A stretch of 56,899 nucleotides of DNA, from positions 1 to 56,899 of IMG/VR virus record IMGVR_UViG_3300046817_000760; one strand, given 5' to 3'. Below are positions 13,660-20,572 of the stretch, in pieces. The stretch is from a virus. The translations under genes were made by a program, and so were the position numbers. Position 1 is the stretch's first letter. The number at the start of each line of letters is the position of its first letter. The notes beneath the pieces are model-generated. The model worked only from the letters and a program-made list of their open reading frames with translations, had not been told where the DNA came from and made no database searches.

Positions 13660-13991
13660 CCTCCCGGAAAGGGATGCCAGTCTTTGAAGGCTTCATCGCG
13701 TACTTCCCAGACGCGATCAATGCAGTCTCGGAAGTGTCCCGATTAGGGAGTGAACAGCACAGTCCAGGGGAGCCGATCCACTGGGCTTGGGGCAAGTCCC
13801 CAGACCATAAATCAGCCTTGATTCGGCATCTCGAGGACACGGGTGAACTGGATGAGGATGGGTGTTTGCACGATGCCAAGGCCGCTTGGCGAGCCATGGC
13901 CAATCTGCAGACCTTACTCGAATCTAGGGACCCTGAACTCCATGCACGTAGGCAGGGGCAAAGGGACAAGGCTGCCGCCGGTGCACGTTGA
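13656..13991 (+). CDS. dATP/dGTP diphosphohydrolase-like protein (111 aa)
   Basis: The GTG start overlaps the previous stop (GTGA). FIAYFPDAINAVSEVSRLGSE, HWAW, and SALIRHLEDTGELDEDGCLHDAKAAWRAMANLQ match the all-alpha fold (RHL...GE..DEDG..H) of small phage proteins named dATP/dGTP diphosphohydrolase N-terminal domain. In Z-genome phages related enzymes shape the nucleotide pool; no PurZ gene is seen here. Substrate is therefore unknown. Confidence 0.65.
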   Translation: MTSRKGMPVFEGFIAYFPDAINAVSEVSRLGSEQHSPGEPIHWAWGKSPDHKSALIRHLEDTGELDEDGCLHDAKAAWRAMANLQTLLESRDPELHARRQGQRDKAAAGAR

Positions 13992-14040
13992 TCTAGCTTT
14001 CTCGGTCCTGTTCGACTACTAAACCCTCAGGGGGGAGAAC

Positions 14041-14367
14041 ATGACCGAGAAGCTAGAACCGTGGCGTCCGTGGATGGATTACTCCGAGCCTGAGATCAGA
14101 GACCTGCTCGAAACAATCGAGCTAGCGGGCAACATTCTCCGCAAAGGCATCACGACACGCAGCGCCGAGGACCCACTCAATCGGCTGCTGGTACGAGTGG
14201 CGCAGGGTGATGCTGCAAAGCGAGCTTTGGCAGCCCTGGAGGAGGGGCAGGCGACAGCACTGCTCGACAAGATCCGCGACTGGTACGAGCTTGTGCCGCT
14301 CACGCCCAAGGCTGCGGACTGGGAGCAGCTCAAGGCACTGCTGGACGAGCACAAGGACCCGTCATGA
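14041..14367 (+). CDS. Helical hypothetical protein (108 aa)
   Basis: A strong GGGGGGAGA precedes ATG 14041. The protein is mostly helical (EIRDLLETIELAGNILRKG, AAKRALAALEEGQATALLDK). It is translationally coupled (ATGA) to the next gene. No family recognised. Confidence 0.65.
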   Translation: MTEKLEPWRPWMDYSEPEIRDLLETIELAGNILRKGITTRSAEDPLNRLLVRVAQGDAAKRALAALEEGQATALLDKIRDWYELVPLTPKAADWEQLKALLDEHKDPS

Positions 14368-14639
14368 CGCTGAAACACATTGAGTGCGTGCAGTGCCGCC
14401 ATCAGCCAGCGAGCATGAAGGTCAACGCCATGTTGCTGTGCGAGACTTGTGCAGCGGCTTGGGCGAGAGACGATGCCCTAAAAGGGAAGGTCAACACCAT
14501 CATTCTCCGGGACATCACTCAGGAGCTGGCCGATCGTGATGAGGAGATAAAGAGGCTGCAGCAAACGATCGCTGACCTCGTGCGAGTGCACAACGAGGCC
14601 GTGGCAGAAGTTGCTCGGTTACAAAATGAAAAAGCGTAG
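14364..14639 (+). CDS. Zinc-ribbon plus coiled-coil protein (91 aa)
   Basis: CVQC near residue 8 and CETC near residue 26 form a likely zinc ribbon, followed by a coiled coil (ADRDEEIKRLQQTIADLV). Starts in an ATGA overlap and ends beyond the start of the next gene. Function unknown. Confidence 0.65.
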   Translation: MTLKHIECVQCRHQPASMKVNAMLLCETCAAAWARDDALKGKVNTIILRDITQELADRDEEIKRLQQTIADLVRVHNEAVAEVARLQNEKA

Positions 14640-14823
14640 AGTCACCCAAGAGCAAGCCAAGTGCGACGAGTGCGGCTGCTTCCCAGACATGGGCGTGACC
14701 AGCGGCGGGCTCGTTATCCTGCTTTGCTTTCCTTGCGCGTCTAGGCTCGCGATAGAGAACGATCTACCGACGTTGGCTGCACAGATCGCTCATGCAAAAG
14801 CCAACAAAACACCCAGCAACTGA
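14626..14823 (+). CDS. Small zinc-finger protein (65 aa)
   Basis: ATG 14626 lies inside the preceding frame. CDECGC and CFPCAS give a CxxC...CxxC zinc site similar to the previous gene; the two may be diverged duplicates. The rest is basic. Confidence 0.6.
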   Translation: MKKRRVTQEQAKCDECGCFPDMGVTSGGLVILLCFPCASRLAIENDLPTLAAQIAHAKANKTPSN

Positions 14824-14843
14824 CCTTTCCGGGGGGAAAAGCC

Positions 14844-15056
14844 ATGCTAGTCGTCAAAATCGAGTTGTGGCCCGAAGGGCAAGAGAGCGGAGCTCGTGAA
14901 ATAGGGACGATGCGAATCGCCAATATCAAGGGGAACCTGGACATTGCGGACTATCAGGTAGTCATGGACGGGCAGCAAGGACAGGTCCTGGGGCACGCGC
15001 GGTCTCTCCCTGTCTGGTGTCTGGTGAATCGAGCTCTGAGCGAGCTGGGGTTCTGA
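14844..15056 (+). CDS. Small conserved phage protein (70 aa)
   Basis: GGGGGGAAAA upstream of ATG 14844. VKIELWPEGQESGAREIG then IANIKGNLDIADYQVVM and a WCLVNRALSEL end. Proteins of this layout ('V.I..WP.G.E..AR.IG...IAN') are common in tailed phages with no known function. Confidence 0.65.
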   Translation: MLVVKIELWPEGQESGAREIGTMRIANIKGNLDIADYQVVMDGQQGQVLGHARSLPVWCLVNRALSELGF

Positions 15057-15059
15057 GCC

Positions 15060-15251
15060 ATGACCAGTTATCAAGACTGGGTCTTGATCGACCGCACTCT
15101 GATTGCCGTGATCATGGTCGTGTGGGCGACCCATTCGATTTCCCTGTTGTGGTTCCCTGGGCCATGGCTCCCATACACGGGCACGTTGCTCTTTGCCCTG
15201 GTGTTGGGGAGTGTCGTGGTGGCTTGGCGTCGACACAAGGCCAGCCTATGA
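15060..15251 (+). CDS. Small membrane protein (63 aa)
   Basis: Two predicted transmembrane segments (LIAVIMVVWATHSISLLWF and YTGTLLFALVLGSVVVAW) with a basic C-terminus. Starts three bases after the previous stop; its stop overlaps the next ATG. Holin-like topology, but not in a lysis context. Confidence 0.6.
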   Translation: MTSYQDWVLIDRTLIAVIMVVWATHSISLLWFPGPWLPYTGTLLFALVLGSVVVAWRRHKASL

Positions 15252-15523
15252 CTGCCGAGGAGCATTACCGCAGGGCCCGCCTTTGGGGTGACCGGTTTGA
15301 CGTGCTGTTGGGCTGGGTGACCCCGATCCGGTACGCGAATGTCCTGTTGATAGGCATCACGTTGGGTGCCTATTCCGTGGACGTACAGGCTGGGGACGTG
15401 GGCCTGGCCTTACTGTTGTTTTGGACCTGCGTGCGGAGCATGCACCAAACTGCGGCCAAGTTCTGTCTTCGGCGGTTGGAGCTGCACGGTGAACGTTATA
15501 TGAAGATGCAGGGATGCAAGTAA
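15248..15523 (+). CDS. Membrane protein (91 aa)
   Basis: ATG 15248 overlaps the preceding stop (ATGA). Hydrophobic segments YANVLLIGITLGAYSVDV and GLALLLFWTCVRSMH, then a basic C-terminus. The pair with the preceding membrane protein suggests a two-component membrane function. Confidence 0.6.
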   Translation: MTAEEHYRRARLWGDRFDVLLGWVTPIRYANVLLIGITLGAYSVDVQAGDVGLALLLFWTCVRSMHQTAAKFCLRRLELHGERYMKMQGCK

Positions 15524-15530
15524 GGAGTTC

Positions 15531-15618
15531 CGGGGGATGCCCGAGCAGCAAAGGGGCCAGGCTGTAAACCTGGTGGACGAGGAGTCCTTCGTGGGTGCAA
15601 GTCCCTCTCCCCCGACTA
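15531..15618 (+). tRNA. tRNA-Tyr (anticodon GTA)
   Basis: Seven-pair acceptor stem (CGGGGGA with TCCCCCG), D-arm, a five-pair anticodon stem (CCAGG/CCTGG) around CTGTAAA, a long variable arm (GGAC/GTCC) and a T-arm (GTGGG-TGCAAGT-CCCTC, one mismatch). Anticodon GTA and the class II variable arm identify tRNA-Tyr. The 3' end reads ACTA rather than ACCA, so CCA must be added enzymatically. The D-loop lacks the usual GG. Its last three bases overlap the stop codon of the opposing gene (15616-15813). Confidence 0.8.
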
Positions 15619-15813
15619 AGACCACTTCTTTCTGACCTTGTAGAGCAGGTGCAAGGAGACTGCAGCAATCACCACGACCGTGCACGTGGCCGCTGCGCCG
15701 ATCCAATCGCTTCGTGATGCTCGGTCAAAGACCACGGCTAGGTTGAGACCGATGCACAGCCAGCTAAAGAAAATCACAATACGTAAATGACGTCTTACTT
15801 CTTGCTCCACCAC
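15616..15813 (-). CDS. Small membrane protein (65 aa)
   Basis: Two hydrophobic helices (IVIFFSWLCIGLNLAVVF and AAATCTVVVIAAVSLHLLY) and a basic C-terminus. Last gene of the leftward microgene operon; its stop lies within the 3' end of the tRNA gene. Confidence 0.6.
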   Translation of the reverse strand: MVEQEVRRHLRIVIFFSWLCIGLNLAVVFDRASRSDWIGAAATCTVVVIAAVSLHLLYKVRKKWS

Positions 15814-15956
15814 ACCTTCACCCAGTCCTGTTCAAAGTCCTCTGATCCACAATAGGTGCACCGGAGAAGGTCCCCGAAAATGGCAGACTCCCCGACCTTC
15901 TCCACTCGGTGCCAACCGAGGATGCAGAGGAGCTTTCTGTGAAGGGGAGCTACCAT
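15795..15956 (-). CDS. Small zinc-ribbon protein (53 aa)
   Basis: The start at 15956 overlaps the end of the upstream gene. KLLCILGWHRVEK then LLRCTYCGSEDFEQDW: a C...H...CxxC pattern common in small phage proteins. Function unknown. Confidence 0.55.
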   Translation of the reverse strand: MVAPLHRKLLCILGWHRVEKVGESAIFGDLLRCTYCGSEDFEQDWVKVWWSKK

Positions 15957-16042
15957 TTGTTCATCCAACGAAGCCAAAGGAGCATTGCCACGGTACCGCA
16001 GACCACGCACACGGAACCGAAGATGGCATCGGGCCAGGTCAC
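15950..16042 (-). CDS. Micro-membrane protein (30 aa)
   Basis: GTG 16042 begins in a GTGA overlap with the upstream stop; the stop overlaps the next ATG. One transmembrane segment (FGSVCVVCGTVAMLLWLRW). It is a short frame, supported by double overlap with neighbours. Confidence 0.45.
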   Translation of the reverse strand: MTWPDAIFGSVCVVCGTVAMLLWLRWMNKW

Positions 16043-16278
16043 GGTTTGAGACACTCCAGTATGAGTGCCTTCTCGTGCTTGGCCCCATCCCCACTATCGT
16101 TCCATTCGATGGCGCGCATGGCCGCGGCAACCTTCTCCAGATGATCCTTGAACTTGGCCCGGAGCTCATAGTCCACGTACGAGTCGATGCCTTCATCGAA
16201 GACCATGGACCTGATTTCCAGGTTCTCTGCAAAGTCTTCCACTTTCCTGTAGGCATAGTTGTAGTGGCCGCCGCTCAT
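16039..16278 (-). CDS. Conserved phage 'MSGGHYNY' protein (79 aa)
   Basis: I choose ATG 16278 because phage homologues begin MSGGHFNY or similar; ATG 16290 (MDTT) is an alternative. The protein is helical with FKDHLEKVAAAMRAIEWNDSGD. Widespread in phages, function unknown. Confidence 0.7.
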   Translation of the reverse strand: MSGGHYNYAYRKVEDFAENLEIRSMVFDEGIDSYVDYELRAKFKDHLEKVAAAMRAIEWNDSGDGAKHEKALILECLKP

Positions 16279-16550
16279 GGTGGTGTCCATCCGTGCTTCC
16301 GAGCTGTCCGAGCCCACAGGGGCTCTTCCAATGGCTGCCCGATAGCCAACCGGACTTTGTTGGCCGTGTCCTCGTCACCTTCTTTTTCGATGTCTTCAAG
16401 AAGTGCTTGGCAAGATACCGGGCGGACTGCGTCTCCGTGCGCCATCTTCATGAAGCAGCACCCATCTGCATCGACACAGAACTCTGTGGGGATGTCCCAG
16501 CCGCGGTTATCGTACTCGCCTGTCAGGCGAAAGGGTTCTTTGGGTTTCAT
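16275..16550 (-). CDS. Hypothetical protein (91 aa)
   Basis: ATG 16550 overlaps the upstream stop (ATGA). Contains GWDIPTEFCVDADGCCFMK and a helical centre (CQALLEDIEKEGDEDTANKV). Unrecognised. Ends overlapping the next start. Confidence 0.6.
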   Translation of the reverse strand: MKPKEPFRLTGEYDNRGWDIPTEFCVDADGCCFMKMAHGDAVRPVSCQALLEDIEKEGDEDTANKVRLAIGQPLEEPLWARTARKHGWTPP

Positions 16551-16735
16551 GACTGTCCCTGCAACCTTTTCATGAGCTGTTCAAAGCATGGCTTACACAG
16601 CCACCACGCGCCGTCTGCGCCGTGTACACAGAGGATGGAGGGGGACCCGCAGACACACGGTTTCTTCTTGGGTGCGTTGGCGATGAGAGCAGCCTCGAGT
16701 GGCGTTGCCGGACCTTTGACGATGATTGGTTTCAT
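16547..16735 (-). CDS. Zinc-binding hypothetical protein (62 aa)
   Basis: Start ATG 16735 overlaps the upstream gene end. KPCVCGSPSILCVHGADG and CKPCFEQLMK give a C-x-C...C...CxxC cluster, likely zinc-binding. Function unknown. Confidence 0.6.
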   Translation of the reverse strand: MKPIIVKGPATPLEAALIANAPKKKPCVCGSPSILCVHGADGAWWLCKPCFEQLMKRLQGQS

Positions 16736-17037
16736 GGCTTGGTCCTGAGCTTGTTGAACTCCTCCAACATCTTTGCGTACACAGGCGCGGCTCCTTCGTT
16801 GATCAGGTCCAGGATGGTCTTGTCCCCGTCCTGACCCCACGGGCAGTCACCGAGGCTGTATCGCGCGGGCAAGTAAGACAAAGGGCAAGCTGAGACCTCT
16901 CCCTCTTCGAGCTCATCACGCATCCCGTACTCGTTGCGGAGATCCGTCTCGAACTCCTGCATCACCTCGGAGATGTCCTCACTCTCGGATGCAAAGACGA
17001 ACGTGGTTTCGACCGTGACTGTGTAGAGGTGTTTCAT
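16732..17037 (-). CDS. Hypothetical protein (101 aa)
   Basis: ATG 17037 overlaps the upstream stop. MKHLYTVTVETTFVFASES begins with a beta strand, followed by an acidic helix (SEVMQEFETDLRNEYGM). Resembles short ferredoxin-like phage proteins; not assigned. Confidence 0.6.
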   Translation of the reverse strand: MKHLYTVTVETTFVFASESEDISEVMQEFETDLRNEYGMRDELEEGEVSACPLSYLPARYSLGDCPWGQDGDKTILDLINEGAAPVYAKMLEEFNKLRTKP

Positions 17038-17300
17038 GTCTTGCTCCTCGTGCGCTCTGAGACTTTCTCTTTGATCCAAGGCCCTGGAGGGTCCCCTGTC
17101 CCGTCCCACAAGCGGAGAGATTCCGTTGCATCCTTGGCCGAGGGGTAGCAGTAGCGAGCGCTATAGCCGTACGTGGGCCCGTCAAAGGTCATGTTTACGA
17201 GCAGCCCGCACGTGTAGATGAACCGTTGTACCCCGCACAGCCCACGGTCTGGGATCTCCCGCAGTTCTAGGAACTCGGGCTGCCAGATCTCGGGGATCAC
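17034..17300 (-). CDS. Conserved phage protein (88 aa)
   Basis: GTG 17300 overlaps the upstream stop (GTGA), which supports this start over the internal ATG. LREIPDRGLCGVQRFIYTCGLLV, GYSARYCYPSAKDA and WDGTGDPPGPWIKEK match a small phage protein found in many genomes; function unknown. Confidence 0.7.
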   Translation of the reverse strand: MIPEIWQPEFLELREIPDRGLCGVQRFIYTCGLLVNMTFDGPTYGYSARYCYPSAKDATESLRLWDGTGDPPGPWIKEKVSERTRSKT

Positions 17301-17542
17301 AGGAACCTGCTCAGGGCAGCGAGGAGAGATATCACGCTTACCACCATGACCCCGTAGTTGGCCCAACGTGCCTTCTTCTCAGCCTCCTTGCTGCACTCCA
17401 AGGCTATCTCGAGGATAGGTCTCACCCGCTCGGCCCCATCCCTGCGCGCGGCTTCAATAGCCTTGGTCAGGCAGTCTAGGTGCGCCTCGCCGAGCCCCAG
17501 GGCCCCTGCCAGGCGCACGGCCTCTTCATGGGCGGGCAGCAC
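17297..17542 (-). CDS. Small protein with C-terminal membrane helix (81 aa)
   Basis: GTG 17542 starts inside the upstream gene's 3' end (17-base overlap). Helical N-terminus, then a membrane segment (ANYGVMVVSVISLLAALSRF) at the extreme C-terminus. Function unknown. Confidence 0.55.
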   Translation of the reverse strand: MLPAHEEAVRLAGALGLGEAHLDCLTKAIEAARRDGAERVRPILEIALECSKEAEKKARWANYGVMVVSVISLLAALSRFL

Positions 17543-17978
17543 AAATCTGCTCCGCCAGGTCCTCTACTTCCTTCATCACGTAGCCCTGGTCCCTGTAGGA
17601 AAGGAACACGTCTAGCTTCTTCCGAAGCTCGTTCGCTACCAGCTCCCCCATCAAGGCTTCCATGCGAGGGGCCAGGTCCATGTAGTGGGCGCAGTCAAAC
17701 CCGATCCACCAGACATGGTCGGGTTCCCCCGGTTCGGGGACGTGGCAAACGGTTCCGTGGCACGGGCCAGCAAATGTCACGCCCCCGTGTACCTGCGCGT
17801 CCGGCTCCTGCCCGTACCAAGGATGCCCCTCCACGGTCGCTGCATAGCCGCACCAAGCGCCGGTACTCTCGGACCTGACCATGAGGCACGGGACGCCTCT
17901 ATGGGTCCATGAAACGCGATCGGGTTCGTCCCGGCCCGCAGGCCAGGTGGACTTGTCGATGTAGGTCTCAGTCTTCAT
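17526..17978 (-). CDS. Conserved phage protein (150 aa)
   Basis: ATG 17978 overlaps the end of the upstream gene. VSWTHRGVPCLMVRSESTGAW, CGYAATVEGHPWYGQ, VHGGVTFAGPC and WWIGFDCAHYMDLAP are hallmarks of a protein frequent in tailed-phage accessory regions. Histidine- and cysteine-rich; possible metal binding. Confidence 0.7.
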   Translation of the reverse strand: MKTETYIDKSTWPAGRDEPDRVSWTHRGVPCLMVRSESTGAWCGYAATVEGHPWYGQEPDAQVHGGVTFAGPCHGTVCHVPEPGEPDHVWWIGFDCAHYMDLAPRMEALMGELVANELRKKLDVFLSYRDQGYVMKEVEDLAEQICAARP

Positions 17979-18090
17979 GAGGCTTACCTTCTCTCTTAGC
18001 CCAGCGATAGCCCGCCCGGAAGCCAGCTTCAAACCCTTCCTCGTACTCGGTCGGTTCTTGTTGGCGTGGTTGTTCCTGCTGTTTTTCCAT
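17968..18090 (-). CDS. Small charged protein (40 aa)
   Basis: First gene of the leftward operon. GGGGGGAA precedes ATG 18090. Gln/Glu-rich N-terminus, then GFEAGFRAGYRWAKREGK. Overlaps the next gene by 11 bases. Confidence 0.55.
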   Translation of the reverse strand: MEKQQEQPRQQEPTEYEEGFEAGFRAGYRWAKREGKPHED

Positions 18091-18186
18091 GTTTCCCCCC
18101 TGTCCGCACTGGTACCGCAAACGAGTCATTGGCGGCAAGAGGAAACGTAGGTTGCGTTTGGACCTGCTTTTGTGGTACCCACTTGC
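18091..18186. promoter_or_regulatory. Divergent promoter region with paired GGTAC motifs
   Basis: Plus strand: TTGCGT (18152-18157), 16 bases, GGTACC (18174-18179), ATG seven bases on. Minus strand: TTGCCG (18138-18133), 16 bases, GGTACC (18116-18111), then a 20-base leader with Shine-Dalgarno to ATG 18090. The XRE regulator gene at 18187 may control both directions. The equal spacing on both strands supports a promoter. Confidence 0.6.
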
Positions 18187-18441
18187 ATGAGCGATGCCCT
18201 ACGAAGTGCCCTCGCCGTCACGTTGCGTCGGACCCGCAAGAAAATAGGCATGAAGTATCGTGATGTGGGGATCTCGAGTCTTGCTCGGATAGAGAGTGGG
18301 CAGCACGGGGTCAACACCACGATGTTGTTCCGACTGGCTCAGACGTATGGGGTCCTGCCAAGCCAAATACTGTTAGAGGCCGAAGAGATCGCGAGCACGC
18401 AAGGGAAGGTTCACACCTGTCCTTGGTGCGGTAAGCCGTGA
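18187..18441 (+). CDS. XRE-family helix-turn-helix regulator (84 aa)
   Basis: ATG 18187 lies seven bases after a GGTACC box. LRSALAVTLRRTRKKIGMK...DVGISSLARIESGQHGVNTTMLFRLAQTYGVLPSQI has the lambda-Cro/CI-type HTH with the typical I-E-S-G-x-H and 'LA..YGV' segments. The C-terminal CPWC may bind metal. Likely a lysogeny or early-gene regulator acting on the divergent region. Confidence 0.75.
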   Translation: MSDALRSALAVTLRRTRKKIGMKYRDVGISSLARIESGQHGVNTTMLFRLAQTYGVLPSQILLEAEEIASTQGKVHTCPWCGKP

Positions 18442-18662
18442 GACGCCCCAAGCCAGGTGATCGCATCCTCACGTTCAAGATCAACGTGAGCGAGGTAGCA
18501 CGTACCAACCAGACAAAGGGCCAGCACCCATACCGTGCTGTCTTTGAGATTCTTGGTCTGTTGCTAGAGGACATGGCCGAAAACCCCGCTGTAACGGGTA
18601 AGTCCATTGTTTGGAATGGTGTGGACTGCGGCGAAATCAAAATCTCCTGGAAGGCACCGTGA
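18438..18662 (+). CDS. Hypothetical protein upstream of DNA polymerase (74 aa)
   Basis: GTG 18438 overlaps the upstream stop; the gene ends in a GTGA overlap with the polymerase start. Contains RILTFKINVSEVART and FEILGLLLEDMAEN. Unrecognised; position suggests a polymerase-associated role. Confidence 0.55.
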   Translation: MRRPKPGDRILTFKINVSEVARTNQTKGQHPYRAVFEILGLLLEDMAENPAVTGKSIVWNGVDCGEIKISWKAP

Positions 18663-20551
18663 CCCTCCCGCTTTTCGCGGCAGACACGGAGACGAGTCTG
18701 ATCTTCCCTGGCTGCCAGGCTCCACCTCTCGTGTGCCTGACGTTCACCGTGGACGACTCTCCCCCGTCCATCATCCACGCGCGTGACCCTGCCTGCCGAA
18801 GGACAGTAGAGTGGGCTTTGCAGAATGCCCAGTGGACCCTGCACAACACCAGTTTTGATCTCGCTGTCATCTGCGCGGCCTACCCTGACCTTACTCCCTT
18901 GGTCTTCTCTGCCTATGATGCGGACAGAGTCTCGTGCACGATGGTGCTGGCTCGCCTTGTCGCGATTGCAGAGGGCAAGTTCAAGAGTCTGTCAGGTCGT
19001 AAAGGAGCATGGGCACTCGATGGTGTGGCCTCCAGATTCAAGGTCGAGCTCGAGATCAACAAAGGGGACGTCTGGAGACTGAGGTACGGGACTTTGTATG
19101 CAGTGGACCTGAAGGACTGGCCCAAGGAAGCAATCTCCTATGCCCTTACGGACGCGGTCGCAGCCAGGGCCGTGTACCATGCAATCCATGAGTATGCTGG
19201 GCGCCGGGGCATTCCCTTGGACGATGGTCCACGCCAGGCACGGGCAGCCTTTTGGCTGCGTCTGATGGAGTGCAGAGGGGTCCGTGTTGATAGAGACCAG
19301 GTGGAGAAGTACATTCTCGAGGTAGAAGAAGACATCACGAAAGCCCATGCCATTGCCTACGAGGCGGGGTTTATTCGGCAGAACGGTACCAAAGACACGA
19401 AGGCCGCGAAGGCTCATATGCTCAGGCTTTGTCGAGCTGTGGGCGTGGAGCCTCCCACGACCGAGACGGGAGAAGTCTCGCTCGACAAAGACGCGATCGA
19501 TCAATACGGCGATGAACGTTTGGAAGCATATGCAACGTTCACGAGCGCGAGCACACTCAGAAAACGTGTTGCCGGGCTAAGGACAAATGCCTGCATCCAA
19601 GCCTCGTACGAGCCCATCATCGACACAGGGAGAACGTCCTGTCGGATGGGCAACGGGAGAAATGCACACGGCGCGCAGATGCAAAATCCACCCAAGCAAG
19701 GAGGGTTTCGGAACTGCTTCGTGGCACGTCCGGGGTTCGTTTTCTCTTCCGTTGACTATCAGTCGATGGAACTGGCCACGTTCGCGTTCTGCTGTCTCAA
19801 GCTCGTGGGCTTCTCGCGCATGGCGGACATCATAAACAAGGGAGGAGACATAAACACCGTCACAGGGGCCGCGTTCGCGGGGATCAGTGCAGAGGAAGGG
19901 TATGCAAGGCGCAGGGGTGAAAGAGGGTTGGAAGCGAAGACCATCTTCGACACGAAGCACAGAGCACTCGGAAAAACGTTTTCATATGGAGGGCTCGGTG
20001 GCATGGGCGCGGGCAAGCTCGCGATTGCCGCGCGCAAGCAAGCGGGCATCGAGCTGACTCTCCAGGAATCACGTTACTACCTGCAGACATGGAAGCGGAC
20101 GTACCCCGAGGTGCCGGAGTTCTTTGCACACGCGAACAGACTGTTGGCAGGGAGAGAGACGGCAACAGTCAGACACCTGGTGTCAGGGCGGATGCGAGGC
20201 GGGGTCTTCTACTGTCAAATCTTGAACGGCTTCTTCCAGGGGCTTGCTGCGGACATCGCCAAGGACGCGGGCTGGCGCATTGCGCGCGAGTGCTACACGG
20301 TCCCCTCTTCTCCACTTTTTGGGTCGCGGCTCTGCATCTTTTTGCATGACGAGCACTTCCTGGAGGTCCGGGAGGACTGTATGCACGACGCAGCCATGCG
20401 CCAGGCGCAGATCATGGTGGAGACTGCGGAACAGTGGTGCCCAGGGGTGAAGTTCAGCGCGACCCCAGCTCTCATGCGGCGCTGGGATAAGCACGCCACG
20501 GACGTCTATCGTGATGGAAGGCTCGTTCCCTGGGTACCGTTGGTCACTTGA
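18659..20551 (+). CDS. Family A DNA polymerase with 3'-5' exonuclease
   Basis: Replicative phage Pol I-type enzyme, 630 aa. The GTG start overlaps the previous stop. Exonuclease motifs: DTE (9-11), N-x-x-x-D (N63, D67) and Y-x-x-x-D (Y161, D165). Polymerase motif A SVDYQSMEL (D366), O-helix HRALGKTFSYGG (K439, Y443), motif C LHDE (563-565) and the QNG-like FQGLAADI. Tyr443 sits at the position that lets T7 polymerase accept dideoxynucleotides. The canonical second O-helix tyrosine is replaced by Gly. Confidence 0.93.
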   Translation: MTLPLFAADTETSLIFPGCQAPPLVCLTFTVDDSPPSIIHARDPACRRTVEWALQNAQWTLHNTSFDLAVICAAYPDLTPLVFSAYDADRVSCTMVLARLVAIAEGKFKSLSGRKGAWALDGVASRFKVELEINKGDVWRLRYGTLYAVDLKDWPKEAISYALTDAVAARAVYHAIHEYAGRRGIPLDDGPRQARAAFWLRLMECRGVRVDRDQVEKYILEVEEDITKAHAIAYEAGFIRQNGTKDTKAAKAHMLRLCRAVGVEPPTTETGEVSLDKDAIDQYGDERLEAYATFTSASTLRKRVAGLRTNACIQASYEPIIDTGRTSCRMGNGRNAHGAQMQNPPKQGGFRNCFVARPGFVFSSVDYQSMELATFAFCCLKLVGFSRMADIINKGGDINTVTGAAFAGISAEEGYARRRGERGLEAKTIFDTKHRALGKTFSYGGLGGMGAGKLAIAARKQAGIELTLQESRYYLQTWKRTYPEVPEFFAHANRLLAGRETATVRHLVSGRMRGGVFYCQILNGFFQGLAADIAKDAGWRIARECYTVPSSPLFGSRLCIFLHDEHFLEVREDCMHDAAMRQAQIMVETAEQWCPGVKFSATPALMRRWDKHATDVYRDGRLVPWVPLVT

Positions 20552-20572
20552 TTGTGGTACGCACTTGGAATG
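20534..20572 (+). promoter_or_regulatory. GGTAC-type promoter or operator motif
   Basis: ATTGTGGTACGCACTTGGA directly before ATG 20570 repeats the motif seen at 9181 and 18171. The -35 position 16 bases upstream reads GTACCG, a poor match. A promoter or operator overlapping the start codon is inferred. Confidence 0.45.

Noticed and set aside
9181-20572. Sigma-54 promoters (TGGTAC...TTGC) before genes at 9199, 18187 and 20570
   Set aside because: The GG-to-GC spacing is 9, not 10, and the start codon would precede the transcription start.
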